Assembly (NCBI GenBank): GCA_017306865.1
Contig: JAFKHH010000012.1
Span: 558,001-622,000 of the forward strand
DNA: 64,000 nucleotides
Reading direction: 5' to 3'
Source of the DNA: Filimonas sp.
GTDB lineage: Bacteria > Bacteroidota > Bacteroidia > Chitinophagales > Chitinophagaceae
Shown: in pieces, positions 33,362-41,206 of the stretch
Numbering within the stretch: position 1 is the stretch's first letter
Layout of the letters: each line of letters starts with the position of its first letter
The notes under the pieces: generated by a model
Databases searched by the model: none
What the model was told of the DNA's origin: nothing
The model's input: the letters and a program-made list of their open reading frames with translations, nothing else
Translations under genes and position numbers: made by a program

Positions 33362-34501
33362 ATGAATTTTAGCAAAAGCGAAATCACAGAACAGGTAGCC
33401 GCGATGGCAAGGGACTTTGCCGCACAACATATTAAGCCTTATATGGCTGAGTGGGACGAGCAGCAGGAATTTCCCATACAGGTATTTAAAGAAATGGGTA
33501 AGCTGGGTATGATGGGGGTAGTAGTACCGGAGAAATACGGCGGAGCAGGCCTCACCTACTTTGAATATAAAACGGTGATAGAGGAGGTAGCAAAAGTGTG
33601 TGGCGCTATAGGTCTTAGTGTGGCTGCGCACAACTCACTTTGTACAGGTCATATATTAGCCTTTGGTAATGAAGCGCAAAAGCAAAAATATTTGCCCAAT
33701 CTTGCAACAGCAGACTGGATAGGCGCCTGGGGATTGACTGAGCCAAACACTGGTAGTGATGCCGGCAATATGAAGTGTACCGCTGTAAAAGATGGTGATG
33801 AGTGGGTACTGAACGGAACAAAATGCTGGATCACGCATGGCAAATCAGGAGATGTAGCTGTAGTAATTGCAAGAACGGGAGAGCCCCGTACAAAGAATAA
33901 TTGCTCTGCTTTCATTGTAGAGCGTGGTACACCAGGGTTTTCCGCAGGTAAAAAGGAAAACAAACTGGGCATGCGTGCTAGCGAAACAACAGAAATGATC
34001 TTTGATAACTGCCGCATACCAGATGCAAACCGCTTGGGTGAAGTAGGGGAAGGTTTTCACCAGGCAATGAAAGTATTGGATGGTGGCCGCATTTCCATTG
34101 CCTCTTTGTCATTGGGTATTGCGAAAGGTGCAAGAGATGCTGCTATTCGCTATGCTAAAGAACGTCACCAGTTTGACCAGCCTATAGCCAACTTCCAGGG
34201 TATTAGTTTTAAACTGGCAGATATGGCTACAGAAATAGAAGCGGCAGACCTGCTGACATTAGAAGCATGTGACCTGAAGGAAAAAGGATTGCCGGTAACT
34301 AAGGTAGCTGCAATGGCTAAATATTATGCAAGTGAAGTAGCTGTGAAAGTGGCGAATGAAGCAGTGCAGGTATTTGGCGGTTATGGATACACAAAAGATT
34401 TTCCGGTTGAAAAATATTACAGGGATGCCAAACTCTGTACAATAGGAGAAGGTACTTCCGAAATTCAAAAGATAGTGATAGCACGTGAAGTGCTGAAGTA
34501 G
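33362..34501 (+). CDS. Acyl-CoA dehydrogenase
   Basis: A 379-residue FAD-dependent acyl-CoA dehydrogenase, first step of fatty-acid or branched-chain acyl-CoA oxidation. Signatures: AWGLTEPNTGSDAGNMKCTAV (FAD/substrate region, ~121-141), CWITHGKSGDVAVV, a DRxQFxxxxxxFQ-like stretch (RHQFDQPIANFQGISFKLADM), and the C-terminal catalytic base Glu363 in GEGTSEIQK. Length fits the short-chain/butyryl class, but chain length cannot be read with certainty. Single-gene transcript: own promoter and own terminator at 34535-34558. Confidence 0.96.
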   Translation: MNFSKSEITEQVAAMARDFAAQHIKPYMAEWDEQQEFPIQVFKEMGKLGMMGVVVPEKYGGAGLTYFEYKTVIEEVAKVCGAIGLSVAAHNSLCTGHILAFGNEAQKQKYLPNLATADWIGAWGLTEPNTGSDAGNMKCTAVKDGDEWVLNGTKCWITHGKSGDVAVVIARTGEPRTKNNCSAFIVERGTPGFSAGKKENKLGMRASETTEMIFDNCRIPDANRLGEVGEGFHQAMKVLDGGRISIASLSLGIAKGARDAAIRYAKERHQFDQPIANFQGISFKLADMATEIEAADLLTLEACDLKEKGLPVTKVAAMAKYYASEVAVKVANEAVQVFGGYGYTKDFPVEKYYRDAKLCTIGEGTSEIQKIVIAREVLK

Positions 34502-34534
34502 TTTGGTTGCTTTGCTCTATAAACGCGATGCAAG

Positions 34535-34558
34535 AAGCCCGCTATTCATAGCGGGCTT
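34535..34558 (+). terminator. Terminator of the acyl-CoA dehydrogenase gene
   Basis: AAGCCCGCTA pairs perfectly with TAGCGGGCTT around TTCA, followed by a T-rich stretch (GATTATTTATT). Confidence 0.85.
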
Positions 34559-34569
34559 GATTATTTATT

Positions 34570-34664
34570 GTAAGTACGAAATACGATTACTGCAATTACT
34601 CAAAAGGTAGCTATACTTTACATCGTACATACTTAGTACCTCGTACTTTGTACTTCGTACTTTT
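34570..34664. repeat. TACTTCGTACTT-family low-complexity repeat
   Basis: GTAAGTACGAAATACG, TTTACATCGTACATACTTAG and TACCTCGTACTTTGTACTTC follow each other after the terminator. The same words occur at 22088-22105, 38153-38187 and 62848-62878. Confidence 0.6.
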
Positions 34665-34665
34665 C

Positions 34666-34815
34666 CTAGCTGTTGCCTTTAAAAATCTGATCCACCGCAC
34701 CACCCAGCATCGGGAATTTATCCTTTACAAAAGATGCGATTGTTTCTACTGCTTTTGCTGCTTGTTCAGGAGTCAGGCCAGCCTCATTTACCAGGCGTTC
34801 AATTAATTCGTTCAT
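34666..34815 (-). CDS. Tiny conserved-looking protein (49 aa) downstream of clpX
   Basis: A 49-residue frame from ATG 34815 to TAG 34666: MNELIERLVNEAG, then LTPEQAAKAVETIASFVKDKFP, then MLGGAVDQIFKGNS. It is a two-helix protein closely similar to the 57-residue product at 37884-38057 (same ELIERL, LTxxQAxKAxExI, KxKFPxxGGAxDxxF pattern), which is strong evidence that both are real. A clpX terminator lies just upstream, so it has its own promoter. The helix-turn pattern resembles small DUF2267/DUF2780-like helical proteins, but I do not claim a family. Confidence 0.78.
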   Translation of the reverse strand: MNELIERLVNEAGLTPEQAAKAVETIASFVKDKFPMLGGAVDQIFKGNS

Positions 34816-34848
34816 GCTATCGTGATTTAAAAATTTGAAAGAAATAAA

Positions 34849-34885
34849 AAGCGCAAAGCCTAAAATAGTTGCAGGCTTTGCGCTT
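34849..34885 (-). terminator. clpX terminator
   Basis: AAGCGCAAAGCCT (34849-34861) pairs perfectly with AGGCTTTGCGCTT (34873-34885), with an A run on the plus strand to the left, that is a U tract in the minus transcript. Confidence 0.88.
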
Positions 34886-34939
34886 GTATATTTTGTAATA
34901 ATAATTGCTACAATCTAAAACCTATATCCAGTCTGTCTA

Positions 34940-36175
34940 CTATGCTACTTTCAGCATATTCATCTTACTCTTGTTAAACTGTTCCTGAGCGTATTCTGTA
35001 GTAATGTGGAACTCCTTTGTATCGCTGCCAGGCAATTCAAACATTGCGTCAGTAAGAATGTGTTCGCAAATGCTTCTCAGGCCACGTGCACCTAGTTTAA
35101 ACTCCATTGCTTTGCCTACCATAAAGTCTAATACGCCGTCATCGATCTTCAGTGTAATACCTTCCAGCTCAAACAGGCGGGTGTATTGCTTTACCAGGCT
35201 ATTCTTAGGTTCTGTAAGGATCGCGCGCAGTGTTTCAGCATCCAATGGTTCCAGGTGCGTAACAACCGGCAAACGGCCTAACAGCTCCGGTATCAAACCA
35301 AAACTTTTCAGGTCCTGTGCATTTACAAACTGCAACAGGTTTTTGCGTTGCAGGTCTTGCTGATCTTTATTTACGTTGAAACCGATCGCATTTGTATTTA
35401 CACGACGGGCAATCACCTTGTCAATACCATCAAATGCGCCACCGCAGATAAACAGGATATTGCTGGTATTTACCTTGATCATTTTTTGCTCAGGGTGCTT
35501 GCGTCCGCCTTGTGGTGGTACCAATACTTCTGTACCTTCCAGCATCTTCAGCAAACCTTGCTGTACACCTTCGCCACTTACATCGCGCGTAATAGAAGGA
35601 TTGTCGCCCTTGCGTGCAATCTTATCGATCTCGTCAATATACACAATACCTTTTTCTGCTGCTGCCACATCATAGTTACAAACCTGTAACAGGCGTGTAA
35701 GCATACTCTCTACGTCCTCGCCTACATAACCAGCTTCTGTAAATACCGTCGCATCTACAATAGCAAAAGGTACATTCAGCAATTTGGCTACTGTTTTAGC
35801 CAATAATGTTTTACCTGTACCCGTTTCACCTACCATTACAATATTACTTTTCTCAATCTCTACCTCATCCTGCTGCTGCTTCTGCGTAATACGTTTGTAG
35901 TGATTGTAAACAGCTACAGACAATATCTTTTTAGCTTCGTTCTGACCGATCACATACTGATCGATATATGTTTTTATTTCCTGGGGCTTCCTGATGGTAA
36001 AACGGTATTGTGCAGATTGTTGCTCTGTTTTGATCTGCAACTCCTGCGCAATTATTTCCTGTGCATGTTCTACACAATTCTCACAGATGTGGCCTTCCTG
36101 CCCTGCAATTAAAATTTTCACCTCATCGCGGCTTCTTCCACAAAAAGAACAATGCAAACTGGGTTGTTTAGCCAT
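34940..36175 (-). CDS. clpX: ATP-dependent Clp protease ATP-binding subunit ClpX
   Basis: A 411-residue AAA+ unfoldase that feeds substrates to ClpP. The N-terminal zinc finger has Cys9, Cys12, Cys31 and Cys34. Walker A is GETGTGKT (116-123), Walker B is [10 protein letters not shown], and the ClpP-contact loop is the IGF-type segment [10 protein letters not shown]. The C-terminal small domain carries the sensor 2 Arg in [15 protein letters not shown]. Length and motifs are normal. It follows the two clpP genes, but a terminator at 36263-36287 suggests a separate promoter. Confidence 0.98.
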   Translation of the reverse strand: MAKQPSLHCSFCGRSRDEVKILIAGQEGHICENCVEHAQEIIAQELQIKTEQQSAQYRFTIRKPQEIKTYIDQYVIGQNEAKKILSVAVYNHYKRITQKQQQDEVEIEKSNIVMVGETGTGKTLLAKTVAKLLNVPFAIVDATVFTEAGYVGEDVESMLTRLLQVCNYDVAAAEKGIVYIDEIDKIARKGDNPSITRDVSGEGVQQGLLKMLEGTEVLVPPQGGRKHPEQKMIKVNTSNILFICGGAFDGIDKVIARRVNTNAIGFNVNKDQQDLQRKNLLQFVNAQDLKSFGLIPELLGRLPVVTHLEPLDAETLRAILTEPKNSLVKQYTRLFELEGITLKIDDGVLDFMVGKAMEFKLGARGLRSICEHILTDAMFELPGSDTKEFHITTEYAQEQFNKSKMNMLKVA

Positions 36176-36262
36176 AATTTATTTTATTAATGTTGCTTGC
36201 TATAGTTTTCATTTACGGATTCGTAAGACTACATCAAACATTGATCAGATAGCAAAATTAAC

Positions 36263-36287
36263 AAAACCGCTGACTGGCAGCGGTTTT
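36263..36287 (-). terminator. Terminator after the second clpP
   Basis: AAAACCGCTG pairs with CAGCGGTTTT around ACTGG, just downstream of the clpP stop on the minus strand. Confidence 0.8.
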
Positions 36288-36319
36288 TGTTCAAAAATTT
36301 ATGATTTCTGCGACAAAAA

Positions 36320-36952
36320 TTACAGCTTGTCGATCACTTTATCTACAATGCCGTAAGCCACAGCCTCTTTTGCATCCATCCAGTAGTCACGATCAAAATC
36401 TTTCATGATCTGCTCTACTGTTTTACCGCAATTGTCTGCGAGGATCTGGGCGCCCAGTAATTTGGTTTTTTCCATCTGGATCGCCTGTATTTCAATGTCT
36501 GCAGACGTTGCCTGGAAATAACCACCCAGGCTTGGCTGGTGTATCATTACCTCCCCGTGCGGGTAAATGGCGCGTTTGCCTTTTTCACCGGCGCTCAGCA
36601 AAATGGAGCCCATGCTTGCCGCGAGGCCCATACAAATAGTAGAAACCGGGGACTGGATCATTTTCATTGTATCGTAAATGACCATGCCACTTGTAACTAC
36701 ACCACCAGGGCTATTGATATAGAATTTGATCTCTTTACCTGGCTTGTCCGCATCCAGTAATAAGAGTTTGTTTACAATGTCTTTTGCAGAGCGGTCATCA
36801 ACCGGGCCCCATAAATACACGGAACGCTTTTCAAGAAACAATTTCTCCATTTTCTTTACCAGCAATGGCGACATCGGCTCCTGTTTAGCTTCTTTCGGTT
36901 CATCCTCTTCATCTTCCATTAAAAAAGGATTCATATATTTTGATTGCAACAT
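36320..36952 (-). CDS. clpP: ATP-dependent Clp protease proteolytic subunit (second copy)
   Basis: A 210-residue ClpP peptidase. The catalytic triad is visible: Ser113 in GLAASMGSILL, His138 in EVMIHQPS and Asp189 in FDRDYWM. It has an acidic N-terminal extension (NPFLMEDEEDEPKEAKQEP) before the conserved core begins at ~44, so the mature start may be internal. It follows the first clpP by 29 bp, suggesting cotranscription, and is distinct enough from it (for example MGLAASMGS versus TGIAASMAA) to be a second isoform. Two ClpP isoforms could form mixed rings, as in other bacteria with two copies. Confidence 0.97.
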   Translation of the reverse strand: MLQSKYMNPFLMEDEEDEPKEAKQEPMSPLLVKKMEKLFLEKRSVYLWGPVDDRSAKDIVNKLLLLDADKPGKEIKFYINSPGGVVTSGMVIYDTMKMIQSPVSTICMGLAASMGSILLSAGEKGKRAIYPHGEVMIHQPSLGGYFQATSADIEIQAIQMEKTKLLGAQILADNCGKTVEQIMKDFDRDYWMDAKEAVAYGIVDKVIDKL

Positions 36953-36981
36953 AGTATTGATTTTGAGCTAATGAAAAATGA

Positions 36982-37668
36982 TTATTTCTTTTCCTTTCTT
37001 GGGTTGATGAATAATACTTCATCTACAATGCCGTACTCTTTAGCTTCCTGCGCTGTCATCCAGAAATCGCGGTCGCGGTCAGCAGCTATGGTAGCCTCGT
37101 CTTTTCCTGTATGGTAAGAGAGTACCTCATCCAGCTCATGTTTGATCTTCCTGATCTCCTTAGCTGTGATCTGGATATCTGATGCCTGGCCGCCAATAGC
37201 GCCACTTGGCTGGTGTACCATAATGCGGCTATGCTTTAGCGCACTACGTTTACCCTTTACGCCTGCTGCCATTAATATAGCCGCCATGCTTGCTGCTATA
37301 CCTGTACAGATGGTTGCTACGTCCGGGCTAACGAATTGCATAGTATCATAAATGCCTAAGCCTGCGTAAACGCTACCACCCGGGCTGTTAATATACATCT
37401 GGATGTCGCGTGTGCTGTCTGTACTGTCGAGAAACAGTAACTGTGCTGTTACAATATTGGCTACATAATCATTGATGCCTTCACCCAGGAAGATGATGCG
37501 GTCCATCATCAAACGGCTGAATACGTCCATGCTTGCTACGTTCAAAGGACGTTCTTCAATGATATAAGGAGTCAAATTGGTAATGCTGTGTTTGTAATTG
37601 TGCAAAGTGGCACTGCTAATGCCCTGGTGCTTTACTGCGTATTTGTCGAATTCCTTTCCTAAATCCAT
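36982..37668 (-). CDS. clpP: ATP-dependent Clp protease proteolytic subunit (first copy)
   Basis: A 228-residue ClpP peptidase with Ser127 in CTGIAASMAAILMAAG, His152 in RIMVHQPSGAIGG and the late Asp in DRDFWMTAQEAKEYGIVD. The N-terminal ~35 residues (MDLGKEFDKYAVKHQGIS...) precede the mature core that begins near YIIEERPLNV; ClpP is normally processed there. In place of the usual SMG, the active-site stretch reads SMA. It lies downstream of tig, with a tiny protein gene between, and is the first of the clpP-clpP-clpX series. Confidence 0.97.
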   Translation of the reverse strand: MDLGKEFDKYAVKHQGISSATLHNYKHSITNLTPYIIEERPLNVASMDVFSRLMMDRIIFLGEGINDYVANIVTAQLLFLDSTDSTRDIQMYINSPGGSVYAGLGIYDTMQFVSPDVATICTGIAASMAAILMAAGVKGKRSALKHSRIMVHQPSGAIGGQASDIQITAKEIRKIKHELDEVLSYHTGKDEATIAADRDRDFWMTAQEAKEYGIVDEVLFINPRKEKK

Positions 37669-37789
37669 ATTTCAAATATTTAAAATGAAGATAAGTTTTT
37701 TAGCCTGAATACATTACGTGTTTCAATCGGCCGCTTGTAAGATGGTAATTTGTCAAATACCGTGCAAATAAGATAAACCGCCAAAAGGG

Positions 37790-37880
37790 CAGATTAATTT
37801 GAAAATGAAATGATTTGAAAATTTGAAAATGCCTTATTTCTTTCATTTTCAAATTAACACATCTTCAAATTTCCAAATTG
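37790..37880. repeat. TTGAAAATTTGAAA-type A/T-rich repeat
   Basis: GAAAATGAAATGATTTGAAA, ATTTGAAAATG, TTTCATTTTCAAATT and CTTCAAATTTCCAAATTG lie in a row; the first and last are roughly complementary, giving an imperfect hairpin between clpP and the 57-aa gene. Similar words recur near 48570-48600 and 51305-51340. Confidence 0.5.
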
Positions 37881-37883
37881 AAA

Positions 37884-38057
37884 TTAATCCATAAAATCAT
37901 CCTCATCCTTCGGGCCGTACTTTGTAAACAGCTTGTCTATGGCACCGCCAAAAATGGGGAATTTTTCTTTTGCGAAATTTTTTATTACCTCAATGGCTTT
38001 ATAAGCCTGTTGTTCGGTGAGACCTTCTGCTTTAAGGCGCTCTATTAATTCCTGCAT
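37884..38057 (-). CDS. Tiny conserved-looking protein (57 aa) between tig and clpP
   Basis: A 57-residue frame from ATG 38057 to TAA 37884: MQELIERLKAEG, LTEQQAYKAIEVIKNFAKEK, FPIFGGAIDKLFTKYG and an acidic tail (PKDEDDFMD). Closely similar to the 49-residue product at 34666-34815, so both are probably expressed paralogues. Together they flank the clp operon. No function known; an adaptor or assembly factor for Clp or trigger factor is possible but only inferred from position. Confidence 0.78.
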   Translation of the reverse strand: MQELIERLKAEGLTEQQAYKAIEVIKNFAKEKFPIFGGAIDKLFTKYGPKDEDDFMD

Positions 38058-38120
38058 ATAGAATGGTTTTAGTAAAGCTAACTAAAACAACATTACTGCT
38101 AAGAAGGTTGGCTAATAAAA

Positions 38121-38145
38121 AAGCCGGCTGAATTTCAGCCGGCTT
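38121..38145 (-). terminator. tig terminator
   Basis: AAGCCGGCTGAA pairs perfectly with TTCAGCCGGCTT around a single T, with an A run at left (U tract in the minus transcript). Confidence 0.9.
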
Positions 38146-38152
38146 CTATTTA

Positions 38153-38187
38153 GAACTTTGTACTTATTACTTAGTACCTCGTACTTT
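38153..38187. repeat. TACTTAGTACCTCGTACTT repeat
   Basis: GAACTTTGTACTTATTACTT and TTAGTACCTCGTACTTTTC lie between the tig stop and its terminator. Same family as 34630-34664 and 62848-62878. Confidence 0.55.
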
Positions 38188-38189
38188 TC

Positions 38190-39551
38190 TTAGTGATGAT
38201 GGTGGTGCAGTTTCTCAGCAAAAGCGTCTGCGCTGATCGCTTCTTCTTTAGCAGAAACCTGGCCTTCCAGCAGGTTGAACAGTTTGCTTGTCTGCAACTG
38301 GAAGTAAGTGTTTTCTACAAACTTCTGATCCTGCAACATGCGGTTTGCATATTCATCCAACCATGGAGCTTCGTCCAGGCTTTGTGCGCCCATGTAGCCC
38401 ATGATCTGTTGTTTTGCGAAGTCTTTGATTTCATCAGGCTGAACGTCGATCTTGTTTTCAGTAACCAGTTTGTTTGTTACCAAAGTCCATTTCAACTGGT
38501 TGCTAAAGCTTGGGAATTCCGCTTCTGCCTCTTCGGCAGTTTTTGGTTTTTCTCCGCCTGTTTGTAACCAGCGTTTCAGGAAGTCAGCAGGGAAGTCCAT
38601 AGTTGTATGGTCTACCAGGTGGTGGTAGATCTGGTCATGAACCTGGTTGCTTGACTGCTGTCCGTAATATTTTTCGATCTCTTCTTTAACCGCAGCACGG
38701 AAATCAGCTTCTGTTTTGATCTCTTTACCCGGGTAAACAGCAGAGAAGAATTCTTCGTTCAATTCAGCTTTTTCTACCAGGCCAACTTTAGTGATCAACA
38801 GTTGGAAGTATTTGTCAGCATCAGCCGCATTGTCTTTGTTCAGGCCAAGATCGCTCAGTATCCACTCGCGCTCTTTTGTGTCAAAGTCTTTGCTCAGTTG
38901 AATAGTAACTACATCATCTTTTTTCTTACCGGTAAAAGATGGACGTGTTGCTTCAGCAAAATATTTAACCAGGATAGAATTGTCTTTTGTAACACCACCT
39001 TCAACTACGTTGCCGGCAGCATCTACTTCTGTAAATGTTACGTTTACTACGTTGTCGTCGGAAGTAACGGTTTCAGGCTCGGTCATTTTACCGTGACGGG
39101 TTTGCAGACGCTCTACTTCTCCATCGATCATTTCGTCAGTTACATCTATTTTGTAACGGGTAACCTTAATGCCTTTTACGTCTATGTTGAAATCTGGTTT
39201 TAAACCAACTTCAAAAGAAAAAGTATAATCGCTTGGCGCGTTCATATCCAGGGCAGGTGCCTGGTTTTCCAAAGGAAGCGGCTGGGCAAAAATGTCCAAC
39301 TGCTCTTTGTTCATATAATCATTCAGTTCTTTTTCTACAGTGCGTAAGATCTCATCATTAAATACGCTTTGGCCGTACATCTTTTTCACCAGGCCGGCTG
39401 GTACCATTCCTTTACGGAAACCTGGGATGTTAGCAGTTTTCGCGTATTTTTTTAAGTTCTGCTCAAAAGCAGGAAGATAATCTGCCTTTGCCACCGTAAC
39501 GGTCAGCTTGTCATTCAGCAGACCGATATTCTCACGGGTAATTGTAGCCAT
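38190..39551 (-). CDS. tig: Trigger factor, with a C-terminal pentahistidine tail
   Basis: A 453-residue ribosome-associated chaperone and prolyl isomerase. The N-terminal ribosome-binding loop carries PGFRKGMVPAGLVKKMYGQ (signature GFRxGxxP, ~41-59). The middle is a diverged PPIase domain (~155-245), and the C-terminal helical arms run to ~430. The last residues are AEKLHHHHH followed by TAA, five histidines reading CAC CAC CAT CAT CAC. Poly-His tails on trigger factor occur in some bacteria and might bind metal; this is not a cloning artefact since the frame continues into natural flanking sequence. A -7 box and a palindrome lie about 85 nt upstream of the start. Confidence 0.96.
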   Translation of the reverse strand: MATITRENIGLLNDKLTVTVAKADYLPAFEQNLKKYAKTANIPGFRKGMVPAGLVKKMYGQSVFNDEILRTVEKELNDYMNKEQLDIFAQPLPLENQAPALDMNAPSDYTFSFEVGLKPDFNIDVKGIKVTRYKIDVTDEMIDGEVERLQTRHGKMTEPETVTSDDNVVNVTFTEVDAAGNVVEGGVTKDNSILVKYFAEATRPSFTGKKKDDVVTIQLSKDFDTKEREWILSDLGLNKDNAADADKYFQLLITKVGLVEKAELNEEFFSAVYPGKEIKTEADFRAAVKEEIEKYYGQQSSNQVHDQIYHHLVDHTTMDFPADFLKRWLQTGGEKPKTAEEAEAEFPSFSNQLKWTLVTNKLVTENKIDVQPDEIKDFAKQQIMGYMGAQSLDEAPWLDEYANRMLQDQKFVENTYFQLQTSKLFNLLEGQVSAKEEAISADAFAEKLHHHHH

Positions 39552-39630
39552 GAAATTATTCTTATTTAAATGATAATGAAAGGTTTTAGCCTTTTGCAGG
39601 ATTCAGCCTGCATCCAATATTGTTATAATG

Positions 39631-39656
39631 GGCTGCAAAGTTAATGGTTTGCAGCC
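39631..39656 (-). promoter_or_regulatory. Probable tig promoter overlapped by a 9-bp palindrome
   Basis: On the minus strand TAACTTTG (39636-39643) fits the -7 element TAnnTTTG. It is embedded in GGCTGCAAA...TTTGCAGCC, a perfect 9-bp inverted repeat (arms 39631-39639 and 39648-39656), which could be an operator. No convincing -33 box seen. Confidence 0.4.
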
Positions 39657-39705
39657 TAAAATCCTGTTATAATAGCCATATTATACCGGGATTAGGGCTT
39701 TAAAA

Positions 39706-39737
39706 ACAAAAGCCCTCCTGTTAAGGGAGAGCTTTTG
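39706..39737 (-). terminator. Terminator of tRNA-Leu
   Basis: ACAAAAGCCCTCC pairs with GGGAGAGCTTTTGT (one mismatch, one wobble) directly after the tRNA 3' end on the minus strand. Confidence 0.7.
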
Positions 39738-39819
39738 TGCGGATGATAGGAATCGAACCTACATGGGTCACCCCGCTAGATCCTAAGTCTAGTGCGTCTG
39801 CCAGTTTCGCCACATCCGC
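39738..39819 (-). tRNA. tRNA-Leu(UAG)
   Basis: On the minus strand an 82-nt cloverleaf starts GCGGATGTGGCGAAACTGG and ends in CATCCGCA. The 7-bp acceptor stem pairs GCGGATG with CATCCGC. The anticodon arm is CTAGA-CTTAGGA-TCTAG with anticodon TAG (UAG), which reads CUN leucine codons. A long variable arm (GCGGGGTGACCCAT region) and a T arm TAGG-TTCGATT-CCTA fit class II tRNA-Leu. CCA is not encoded. Confidence 0.96.
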
Positions 39820-39938
39820 AAAAAATGTCAATATTCTCAAAGCTGATGGGGTGCAAAAGTAGGGGATTTGCACAAATAACAAAAAGAAATTTCAATAGTT
39901 ACCGGCTAACTGGTTACCAGCTAGCCGGTAACTTGTAA

Positions 39939-41132
39939 CTAACTTACTTTATACATTCTTGTAGCAGAGTTAATGTATTCCAGCGGATCAAATGTTTTAT
40001 CAAACGTTTCCTGCAGATCTTTCAGTTTCAGTTGCAGGTCCTTGATCTTGCTGCCCAGTTGTTCATCATTCTTATATTTCTCAAACAGGTTGGCATATTT
40101 TACAATATTCTCGCTAATGCGGAAAGTCACCTGTCCAAAGCGGAGCTTTAGTGATTGTACCTCGTTCATCTGCGTGTACACAGGCTGCTTCCAGTCTTTA
40201 GGGTTTGACGATTTTTCTATACTTACAAATCCGGCTGCCTTTTCACGCATCTGCGTCAGGTATTGATAACGTTTTTCTGCATCGTTTTCCTTAGAGAAAT
40301 TTGTAATAAAGTCCCCGTTATTGATCTTTAAGATCTCCAGGTTTTTCGAAAGCGCTTTATCGTATTTTGACTGCAAGTCTTTCAACTCTTTAGTAATTGT
40401 TTCCCACTCATGTTCTATCAGCTCCTTGTCATAGTTAAACTGGCTGATCTTCATAGTCAGCGTCATCATCTTTTCACTTTCCGCTTTCAATTCGCTTTTC
40501 CGTTTACCTATATTGTCAATATAAGAAGTCATGCTGGAAAACAAGGCAGACGTAATAGGGCCTGTTAAAGGCACACCCTTACTAATGTCTCCGGTAAAAG
40601 TCAGCAGGTTAGATGTTACCTTCAGCGCAGGGCTTTGAGAGGCATTCTTTTTCAGGTAGTCACTAAATGATTGATACCATTCTTTAAAGCCTGCATAGTT
40701 CATCGGGTTACCCGCATCGTTCAGTGAGCCAAAGAAATCGCGGGTAGAGTTGAAAAGGATCAGTGGCTTTATTTCCCGGTCCATAGATACCAGGTTTACC
40801 ACTGCTGATTGATAATTTGCCTGGAATATATTTAATTCGTTTTGATCCACCGCTTTAGTTCTGTCTTCTAATGCCTGCACCCGCTGGAAAAGTTTATCTG
40901 CCTTCTCGGATGCATTTTTTGATTCCTGTATGGATTTATCCAATATGCCCACCTTTTCATCAAGGCGGGAAACGGTAGAGTCTATAAACTTGTTTCTTTT
41001 GTCAAAACTGTATTGTATTTCTCCAAGAACCCTGTCTTTTAATTGTTTATCGCTAACAGAATCTACATGTTGCTGTGCGTTAAGGGAAATTGCAGCCAAT
41101 ACCGACAAACCGGTAAGCAATGATTTTTTCAT
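39939..41132 (-). CDS. Exported coiled-coil protein of unknown function
   Basis: A 397-residue protein with signal peptide MKKSLLTGLSVLAAISLNAQ (cleavage at NAQ) and an almost wholly helical mature part. Coiled-coil stretches are visible near residues 35-90 (DKRNKFIDSTVSRLDEKVG, KNASEKADKLFQRVQALE), 215-275 (IGKRKSELKAESEKMM, HEWETITKELKDLQSKYDKALSK) and 350-385 (DLQLKLKDLQETFDK). No known domain. Start at ATG 41132; the frame extends 20 codons upstream without a signal-like start. It lies downstream of the histidine kinase gene (74 bp) on the same strand, so it may belong to that sensory unit. Confidence 0.8.
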   Translation of the reverse strand: MKKSLLTGLSVLAAISLNAQQHVDSVSDKQLKDRVLGEIQYSFDKRNKFIDSTVSRLDEKVGILDKSIQESKNASEKADKLFQRVQALEDRTKAVDQNELNIFQANYQSAVVNLVSMDREIKPLILFNSTRDFFGSLNDAGNPMNYAGFKEWYQSFSDYLKKNASQSPALKVTSNLLTFTGDISKGVPLTGPITSALFSSMTSYIDNIGKRKSELKAESEKMMTLTMKISQFNYDKELIEHEWETITKELKDLQSKYDKALSKNLEILKINNGDFITNFSKENDAEKRYQYLTQMREKAAGFVSIEKSSNPKDWKQPVYTQMNEVQSLKLRFGQVTFRISENIVKYANLFEKYKNDEQLGSKIKDLQLKLKDLQETFDKTFDPLEYINSATRMYKVS

Positions 41133-41206
41133 AATTTGAAAATATATGGATTCATTGTTAATAGATGTATAAAAATTCAAAATATATGCCATGATAGAGG
41201 AAGCTG

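Noticed and set aside
39738-39819. tRNA-Leu as an integration site
   Set aside because: No integrase, direct repeat of the tRNA 3' end, or mobile gene block is visible on either side.
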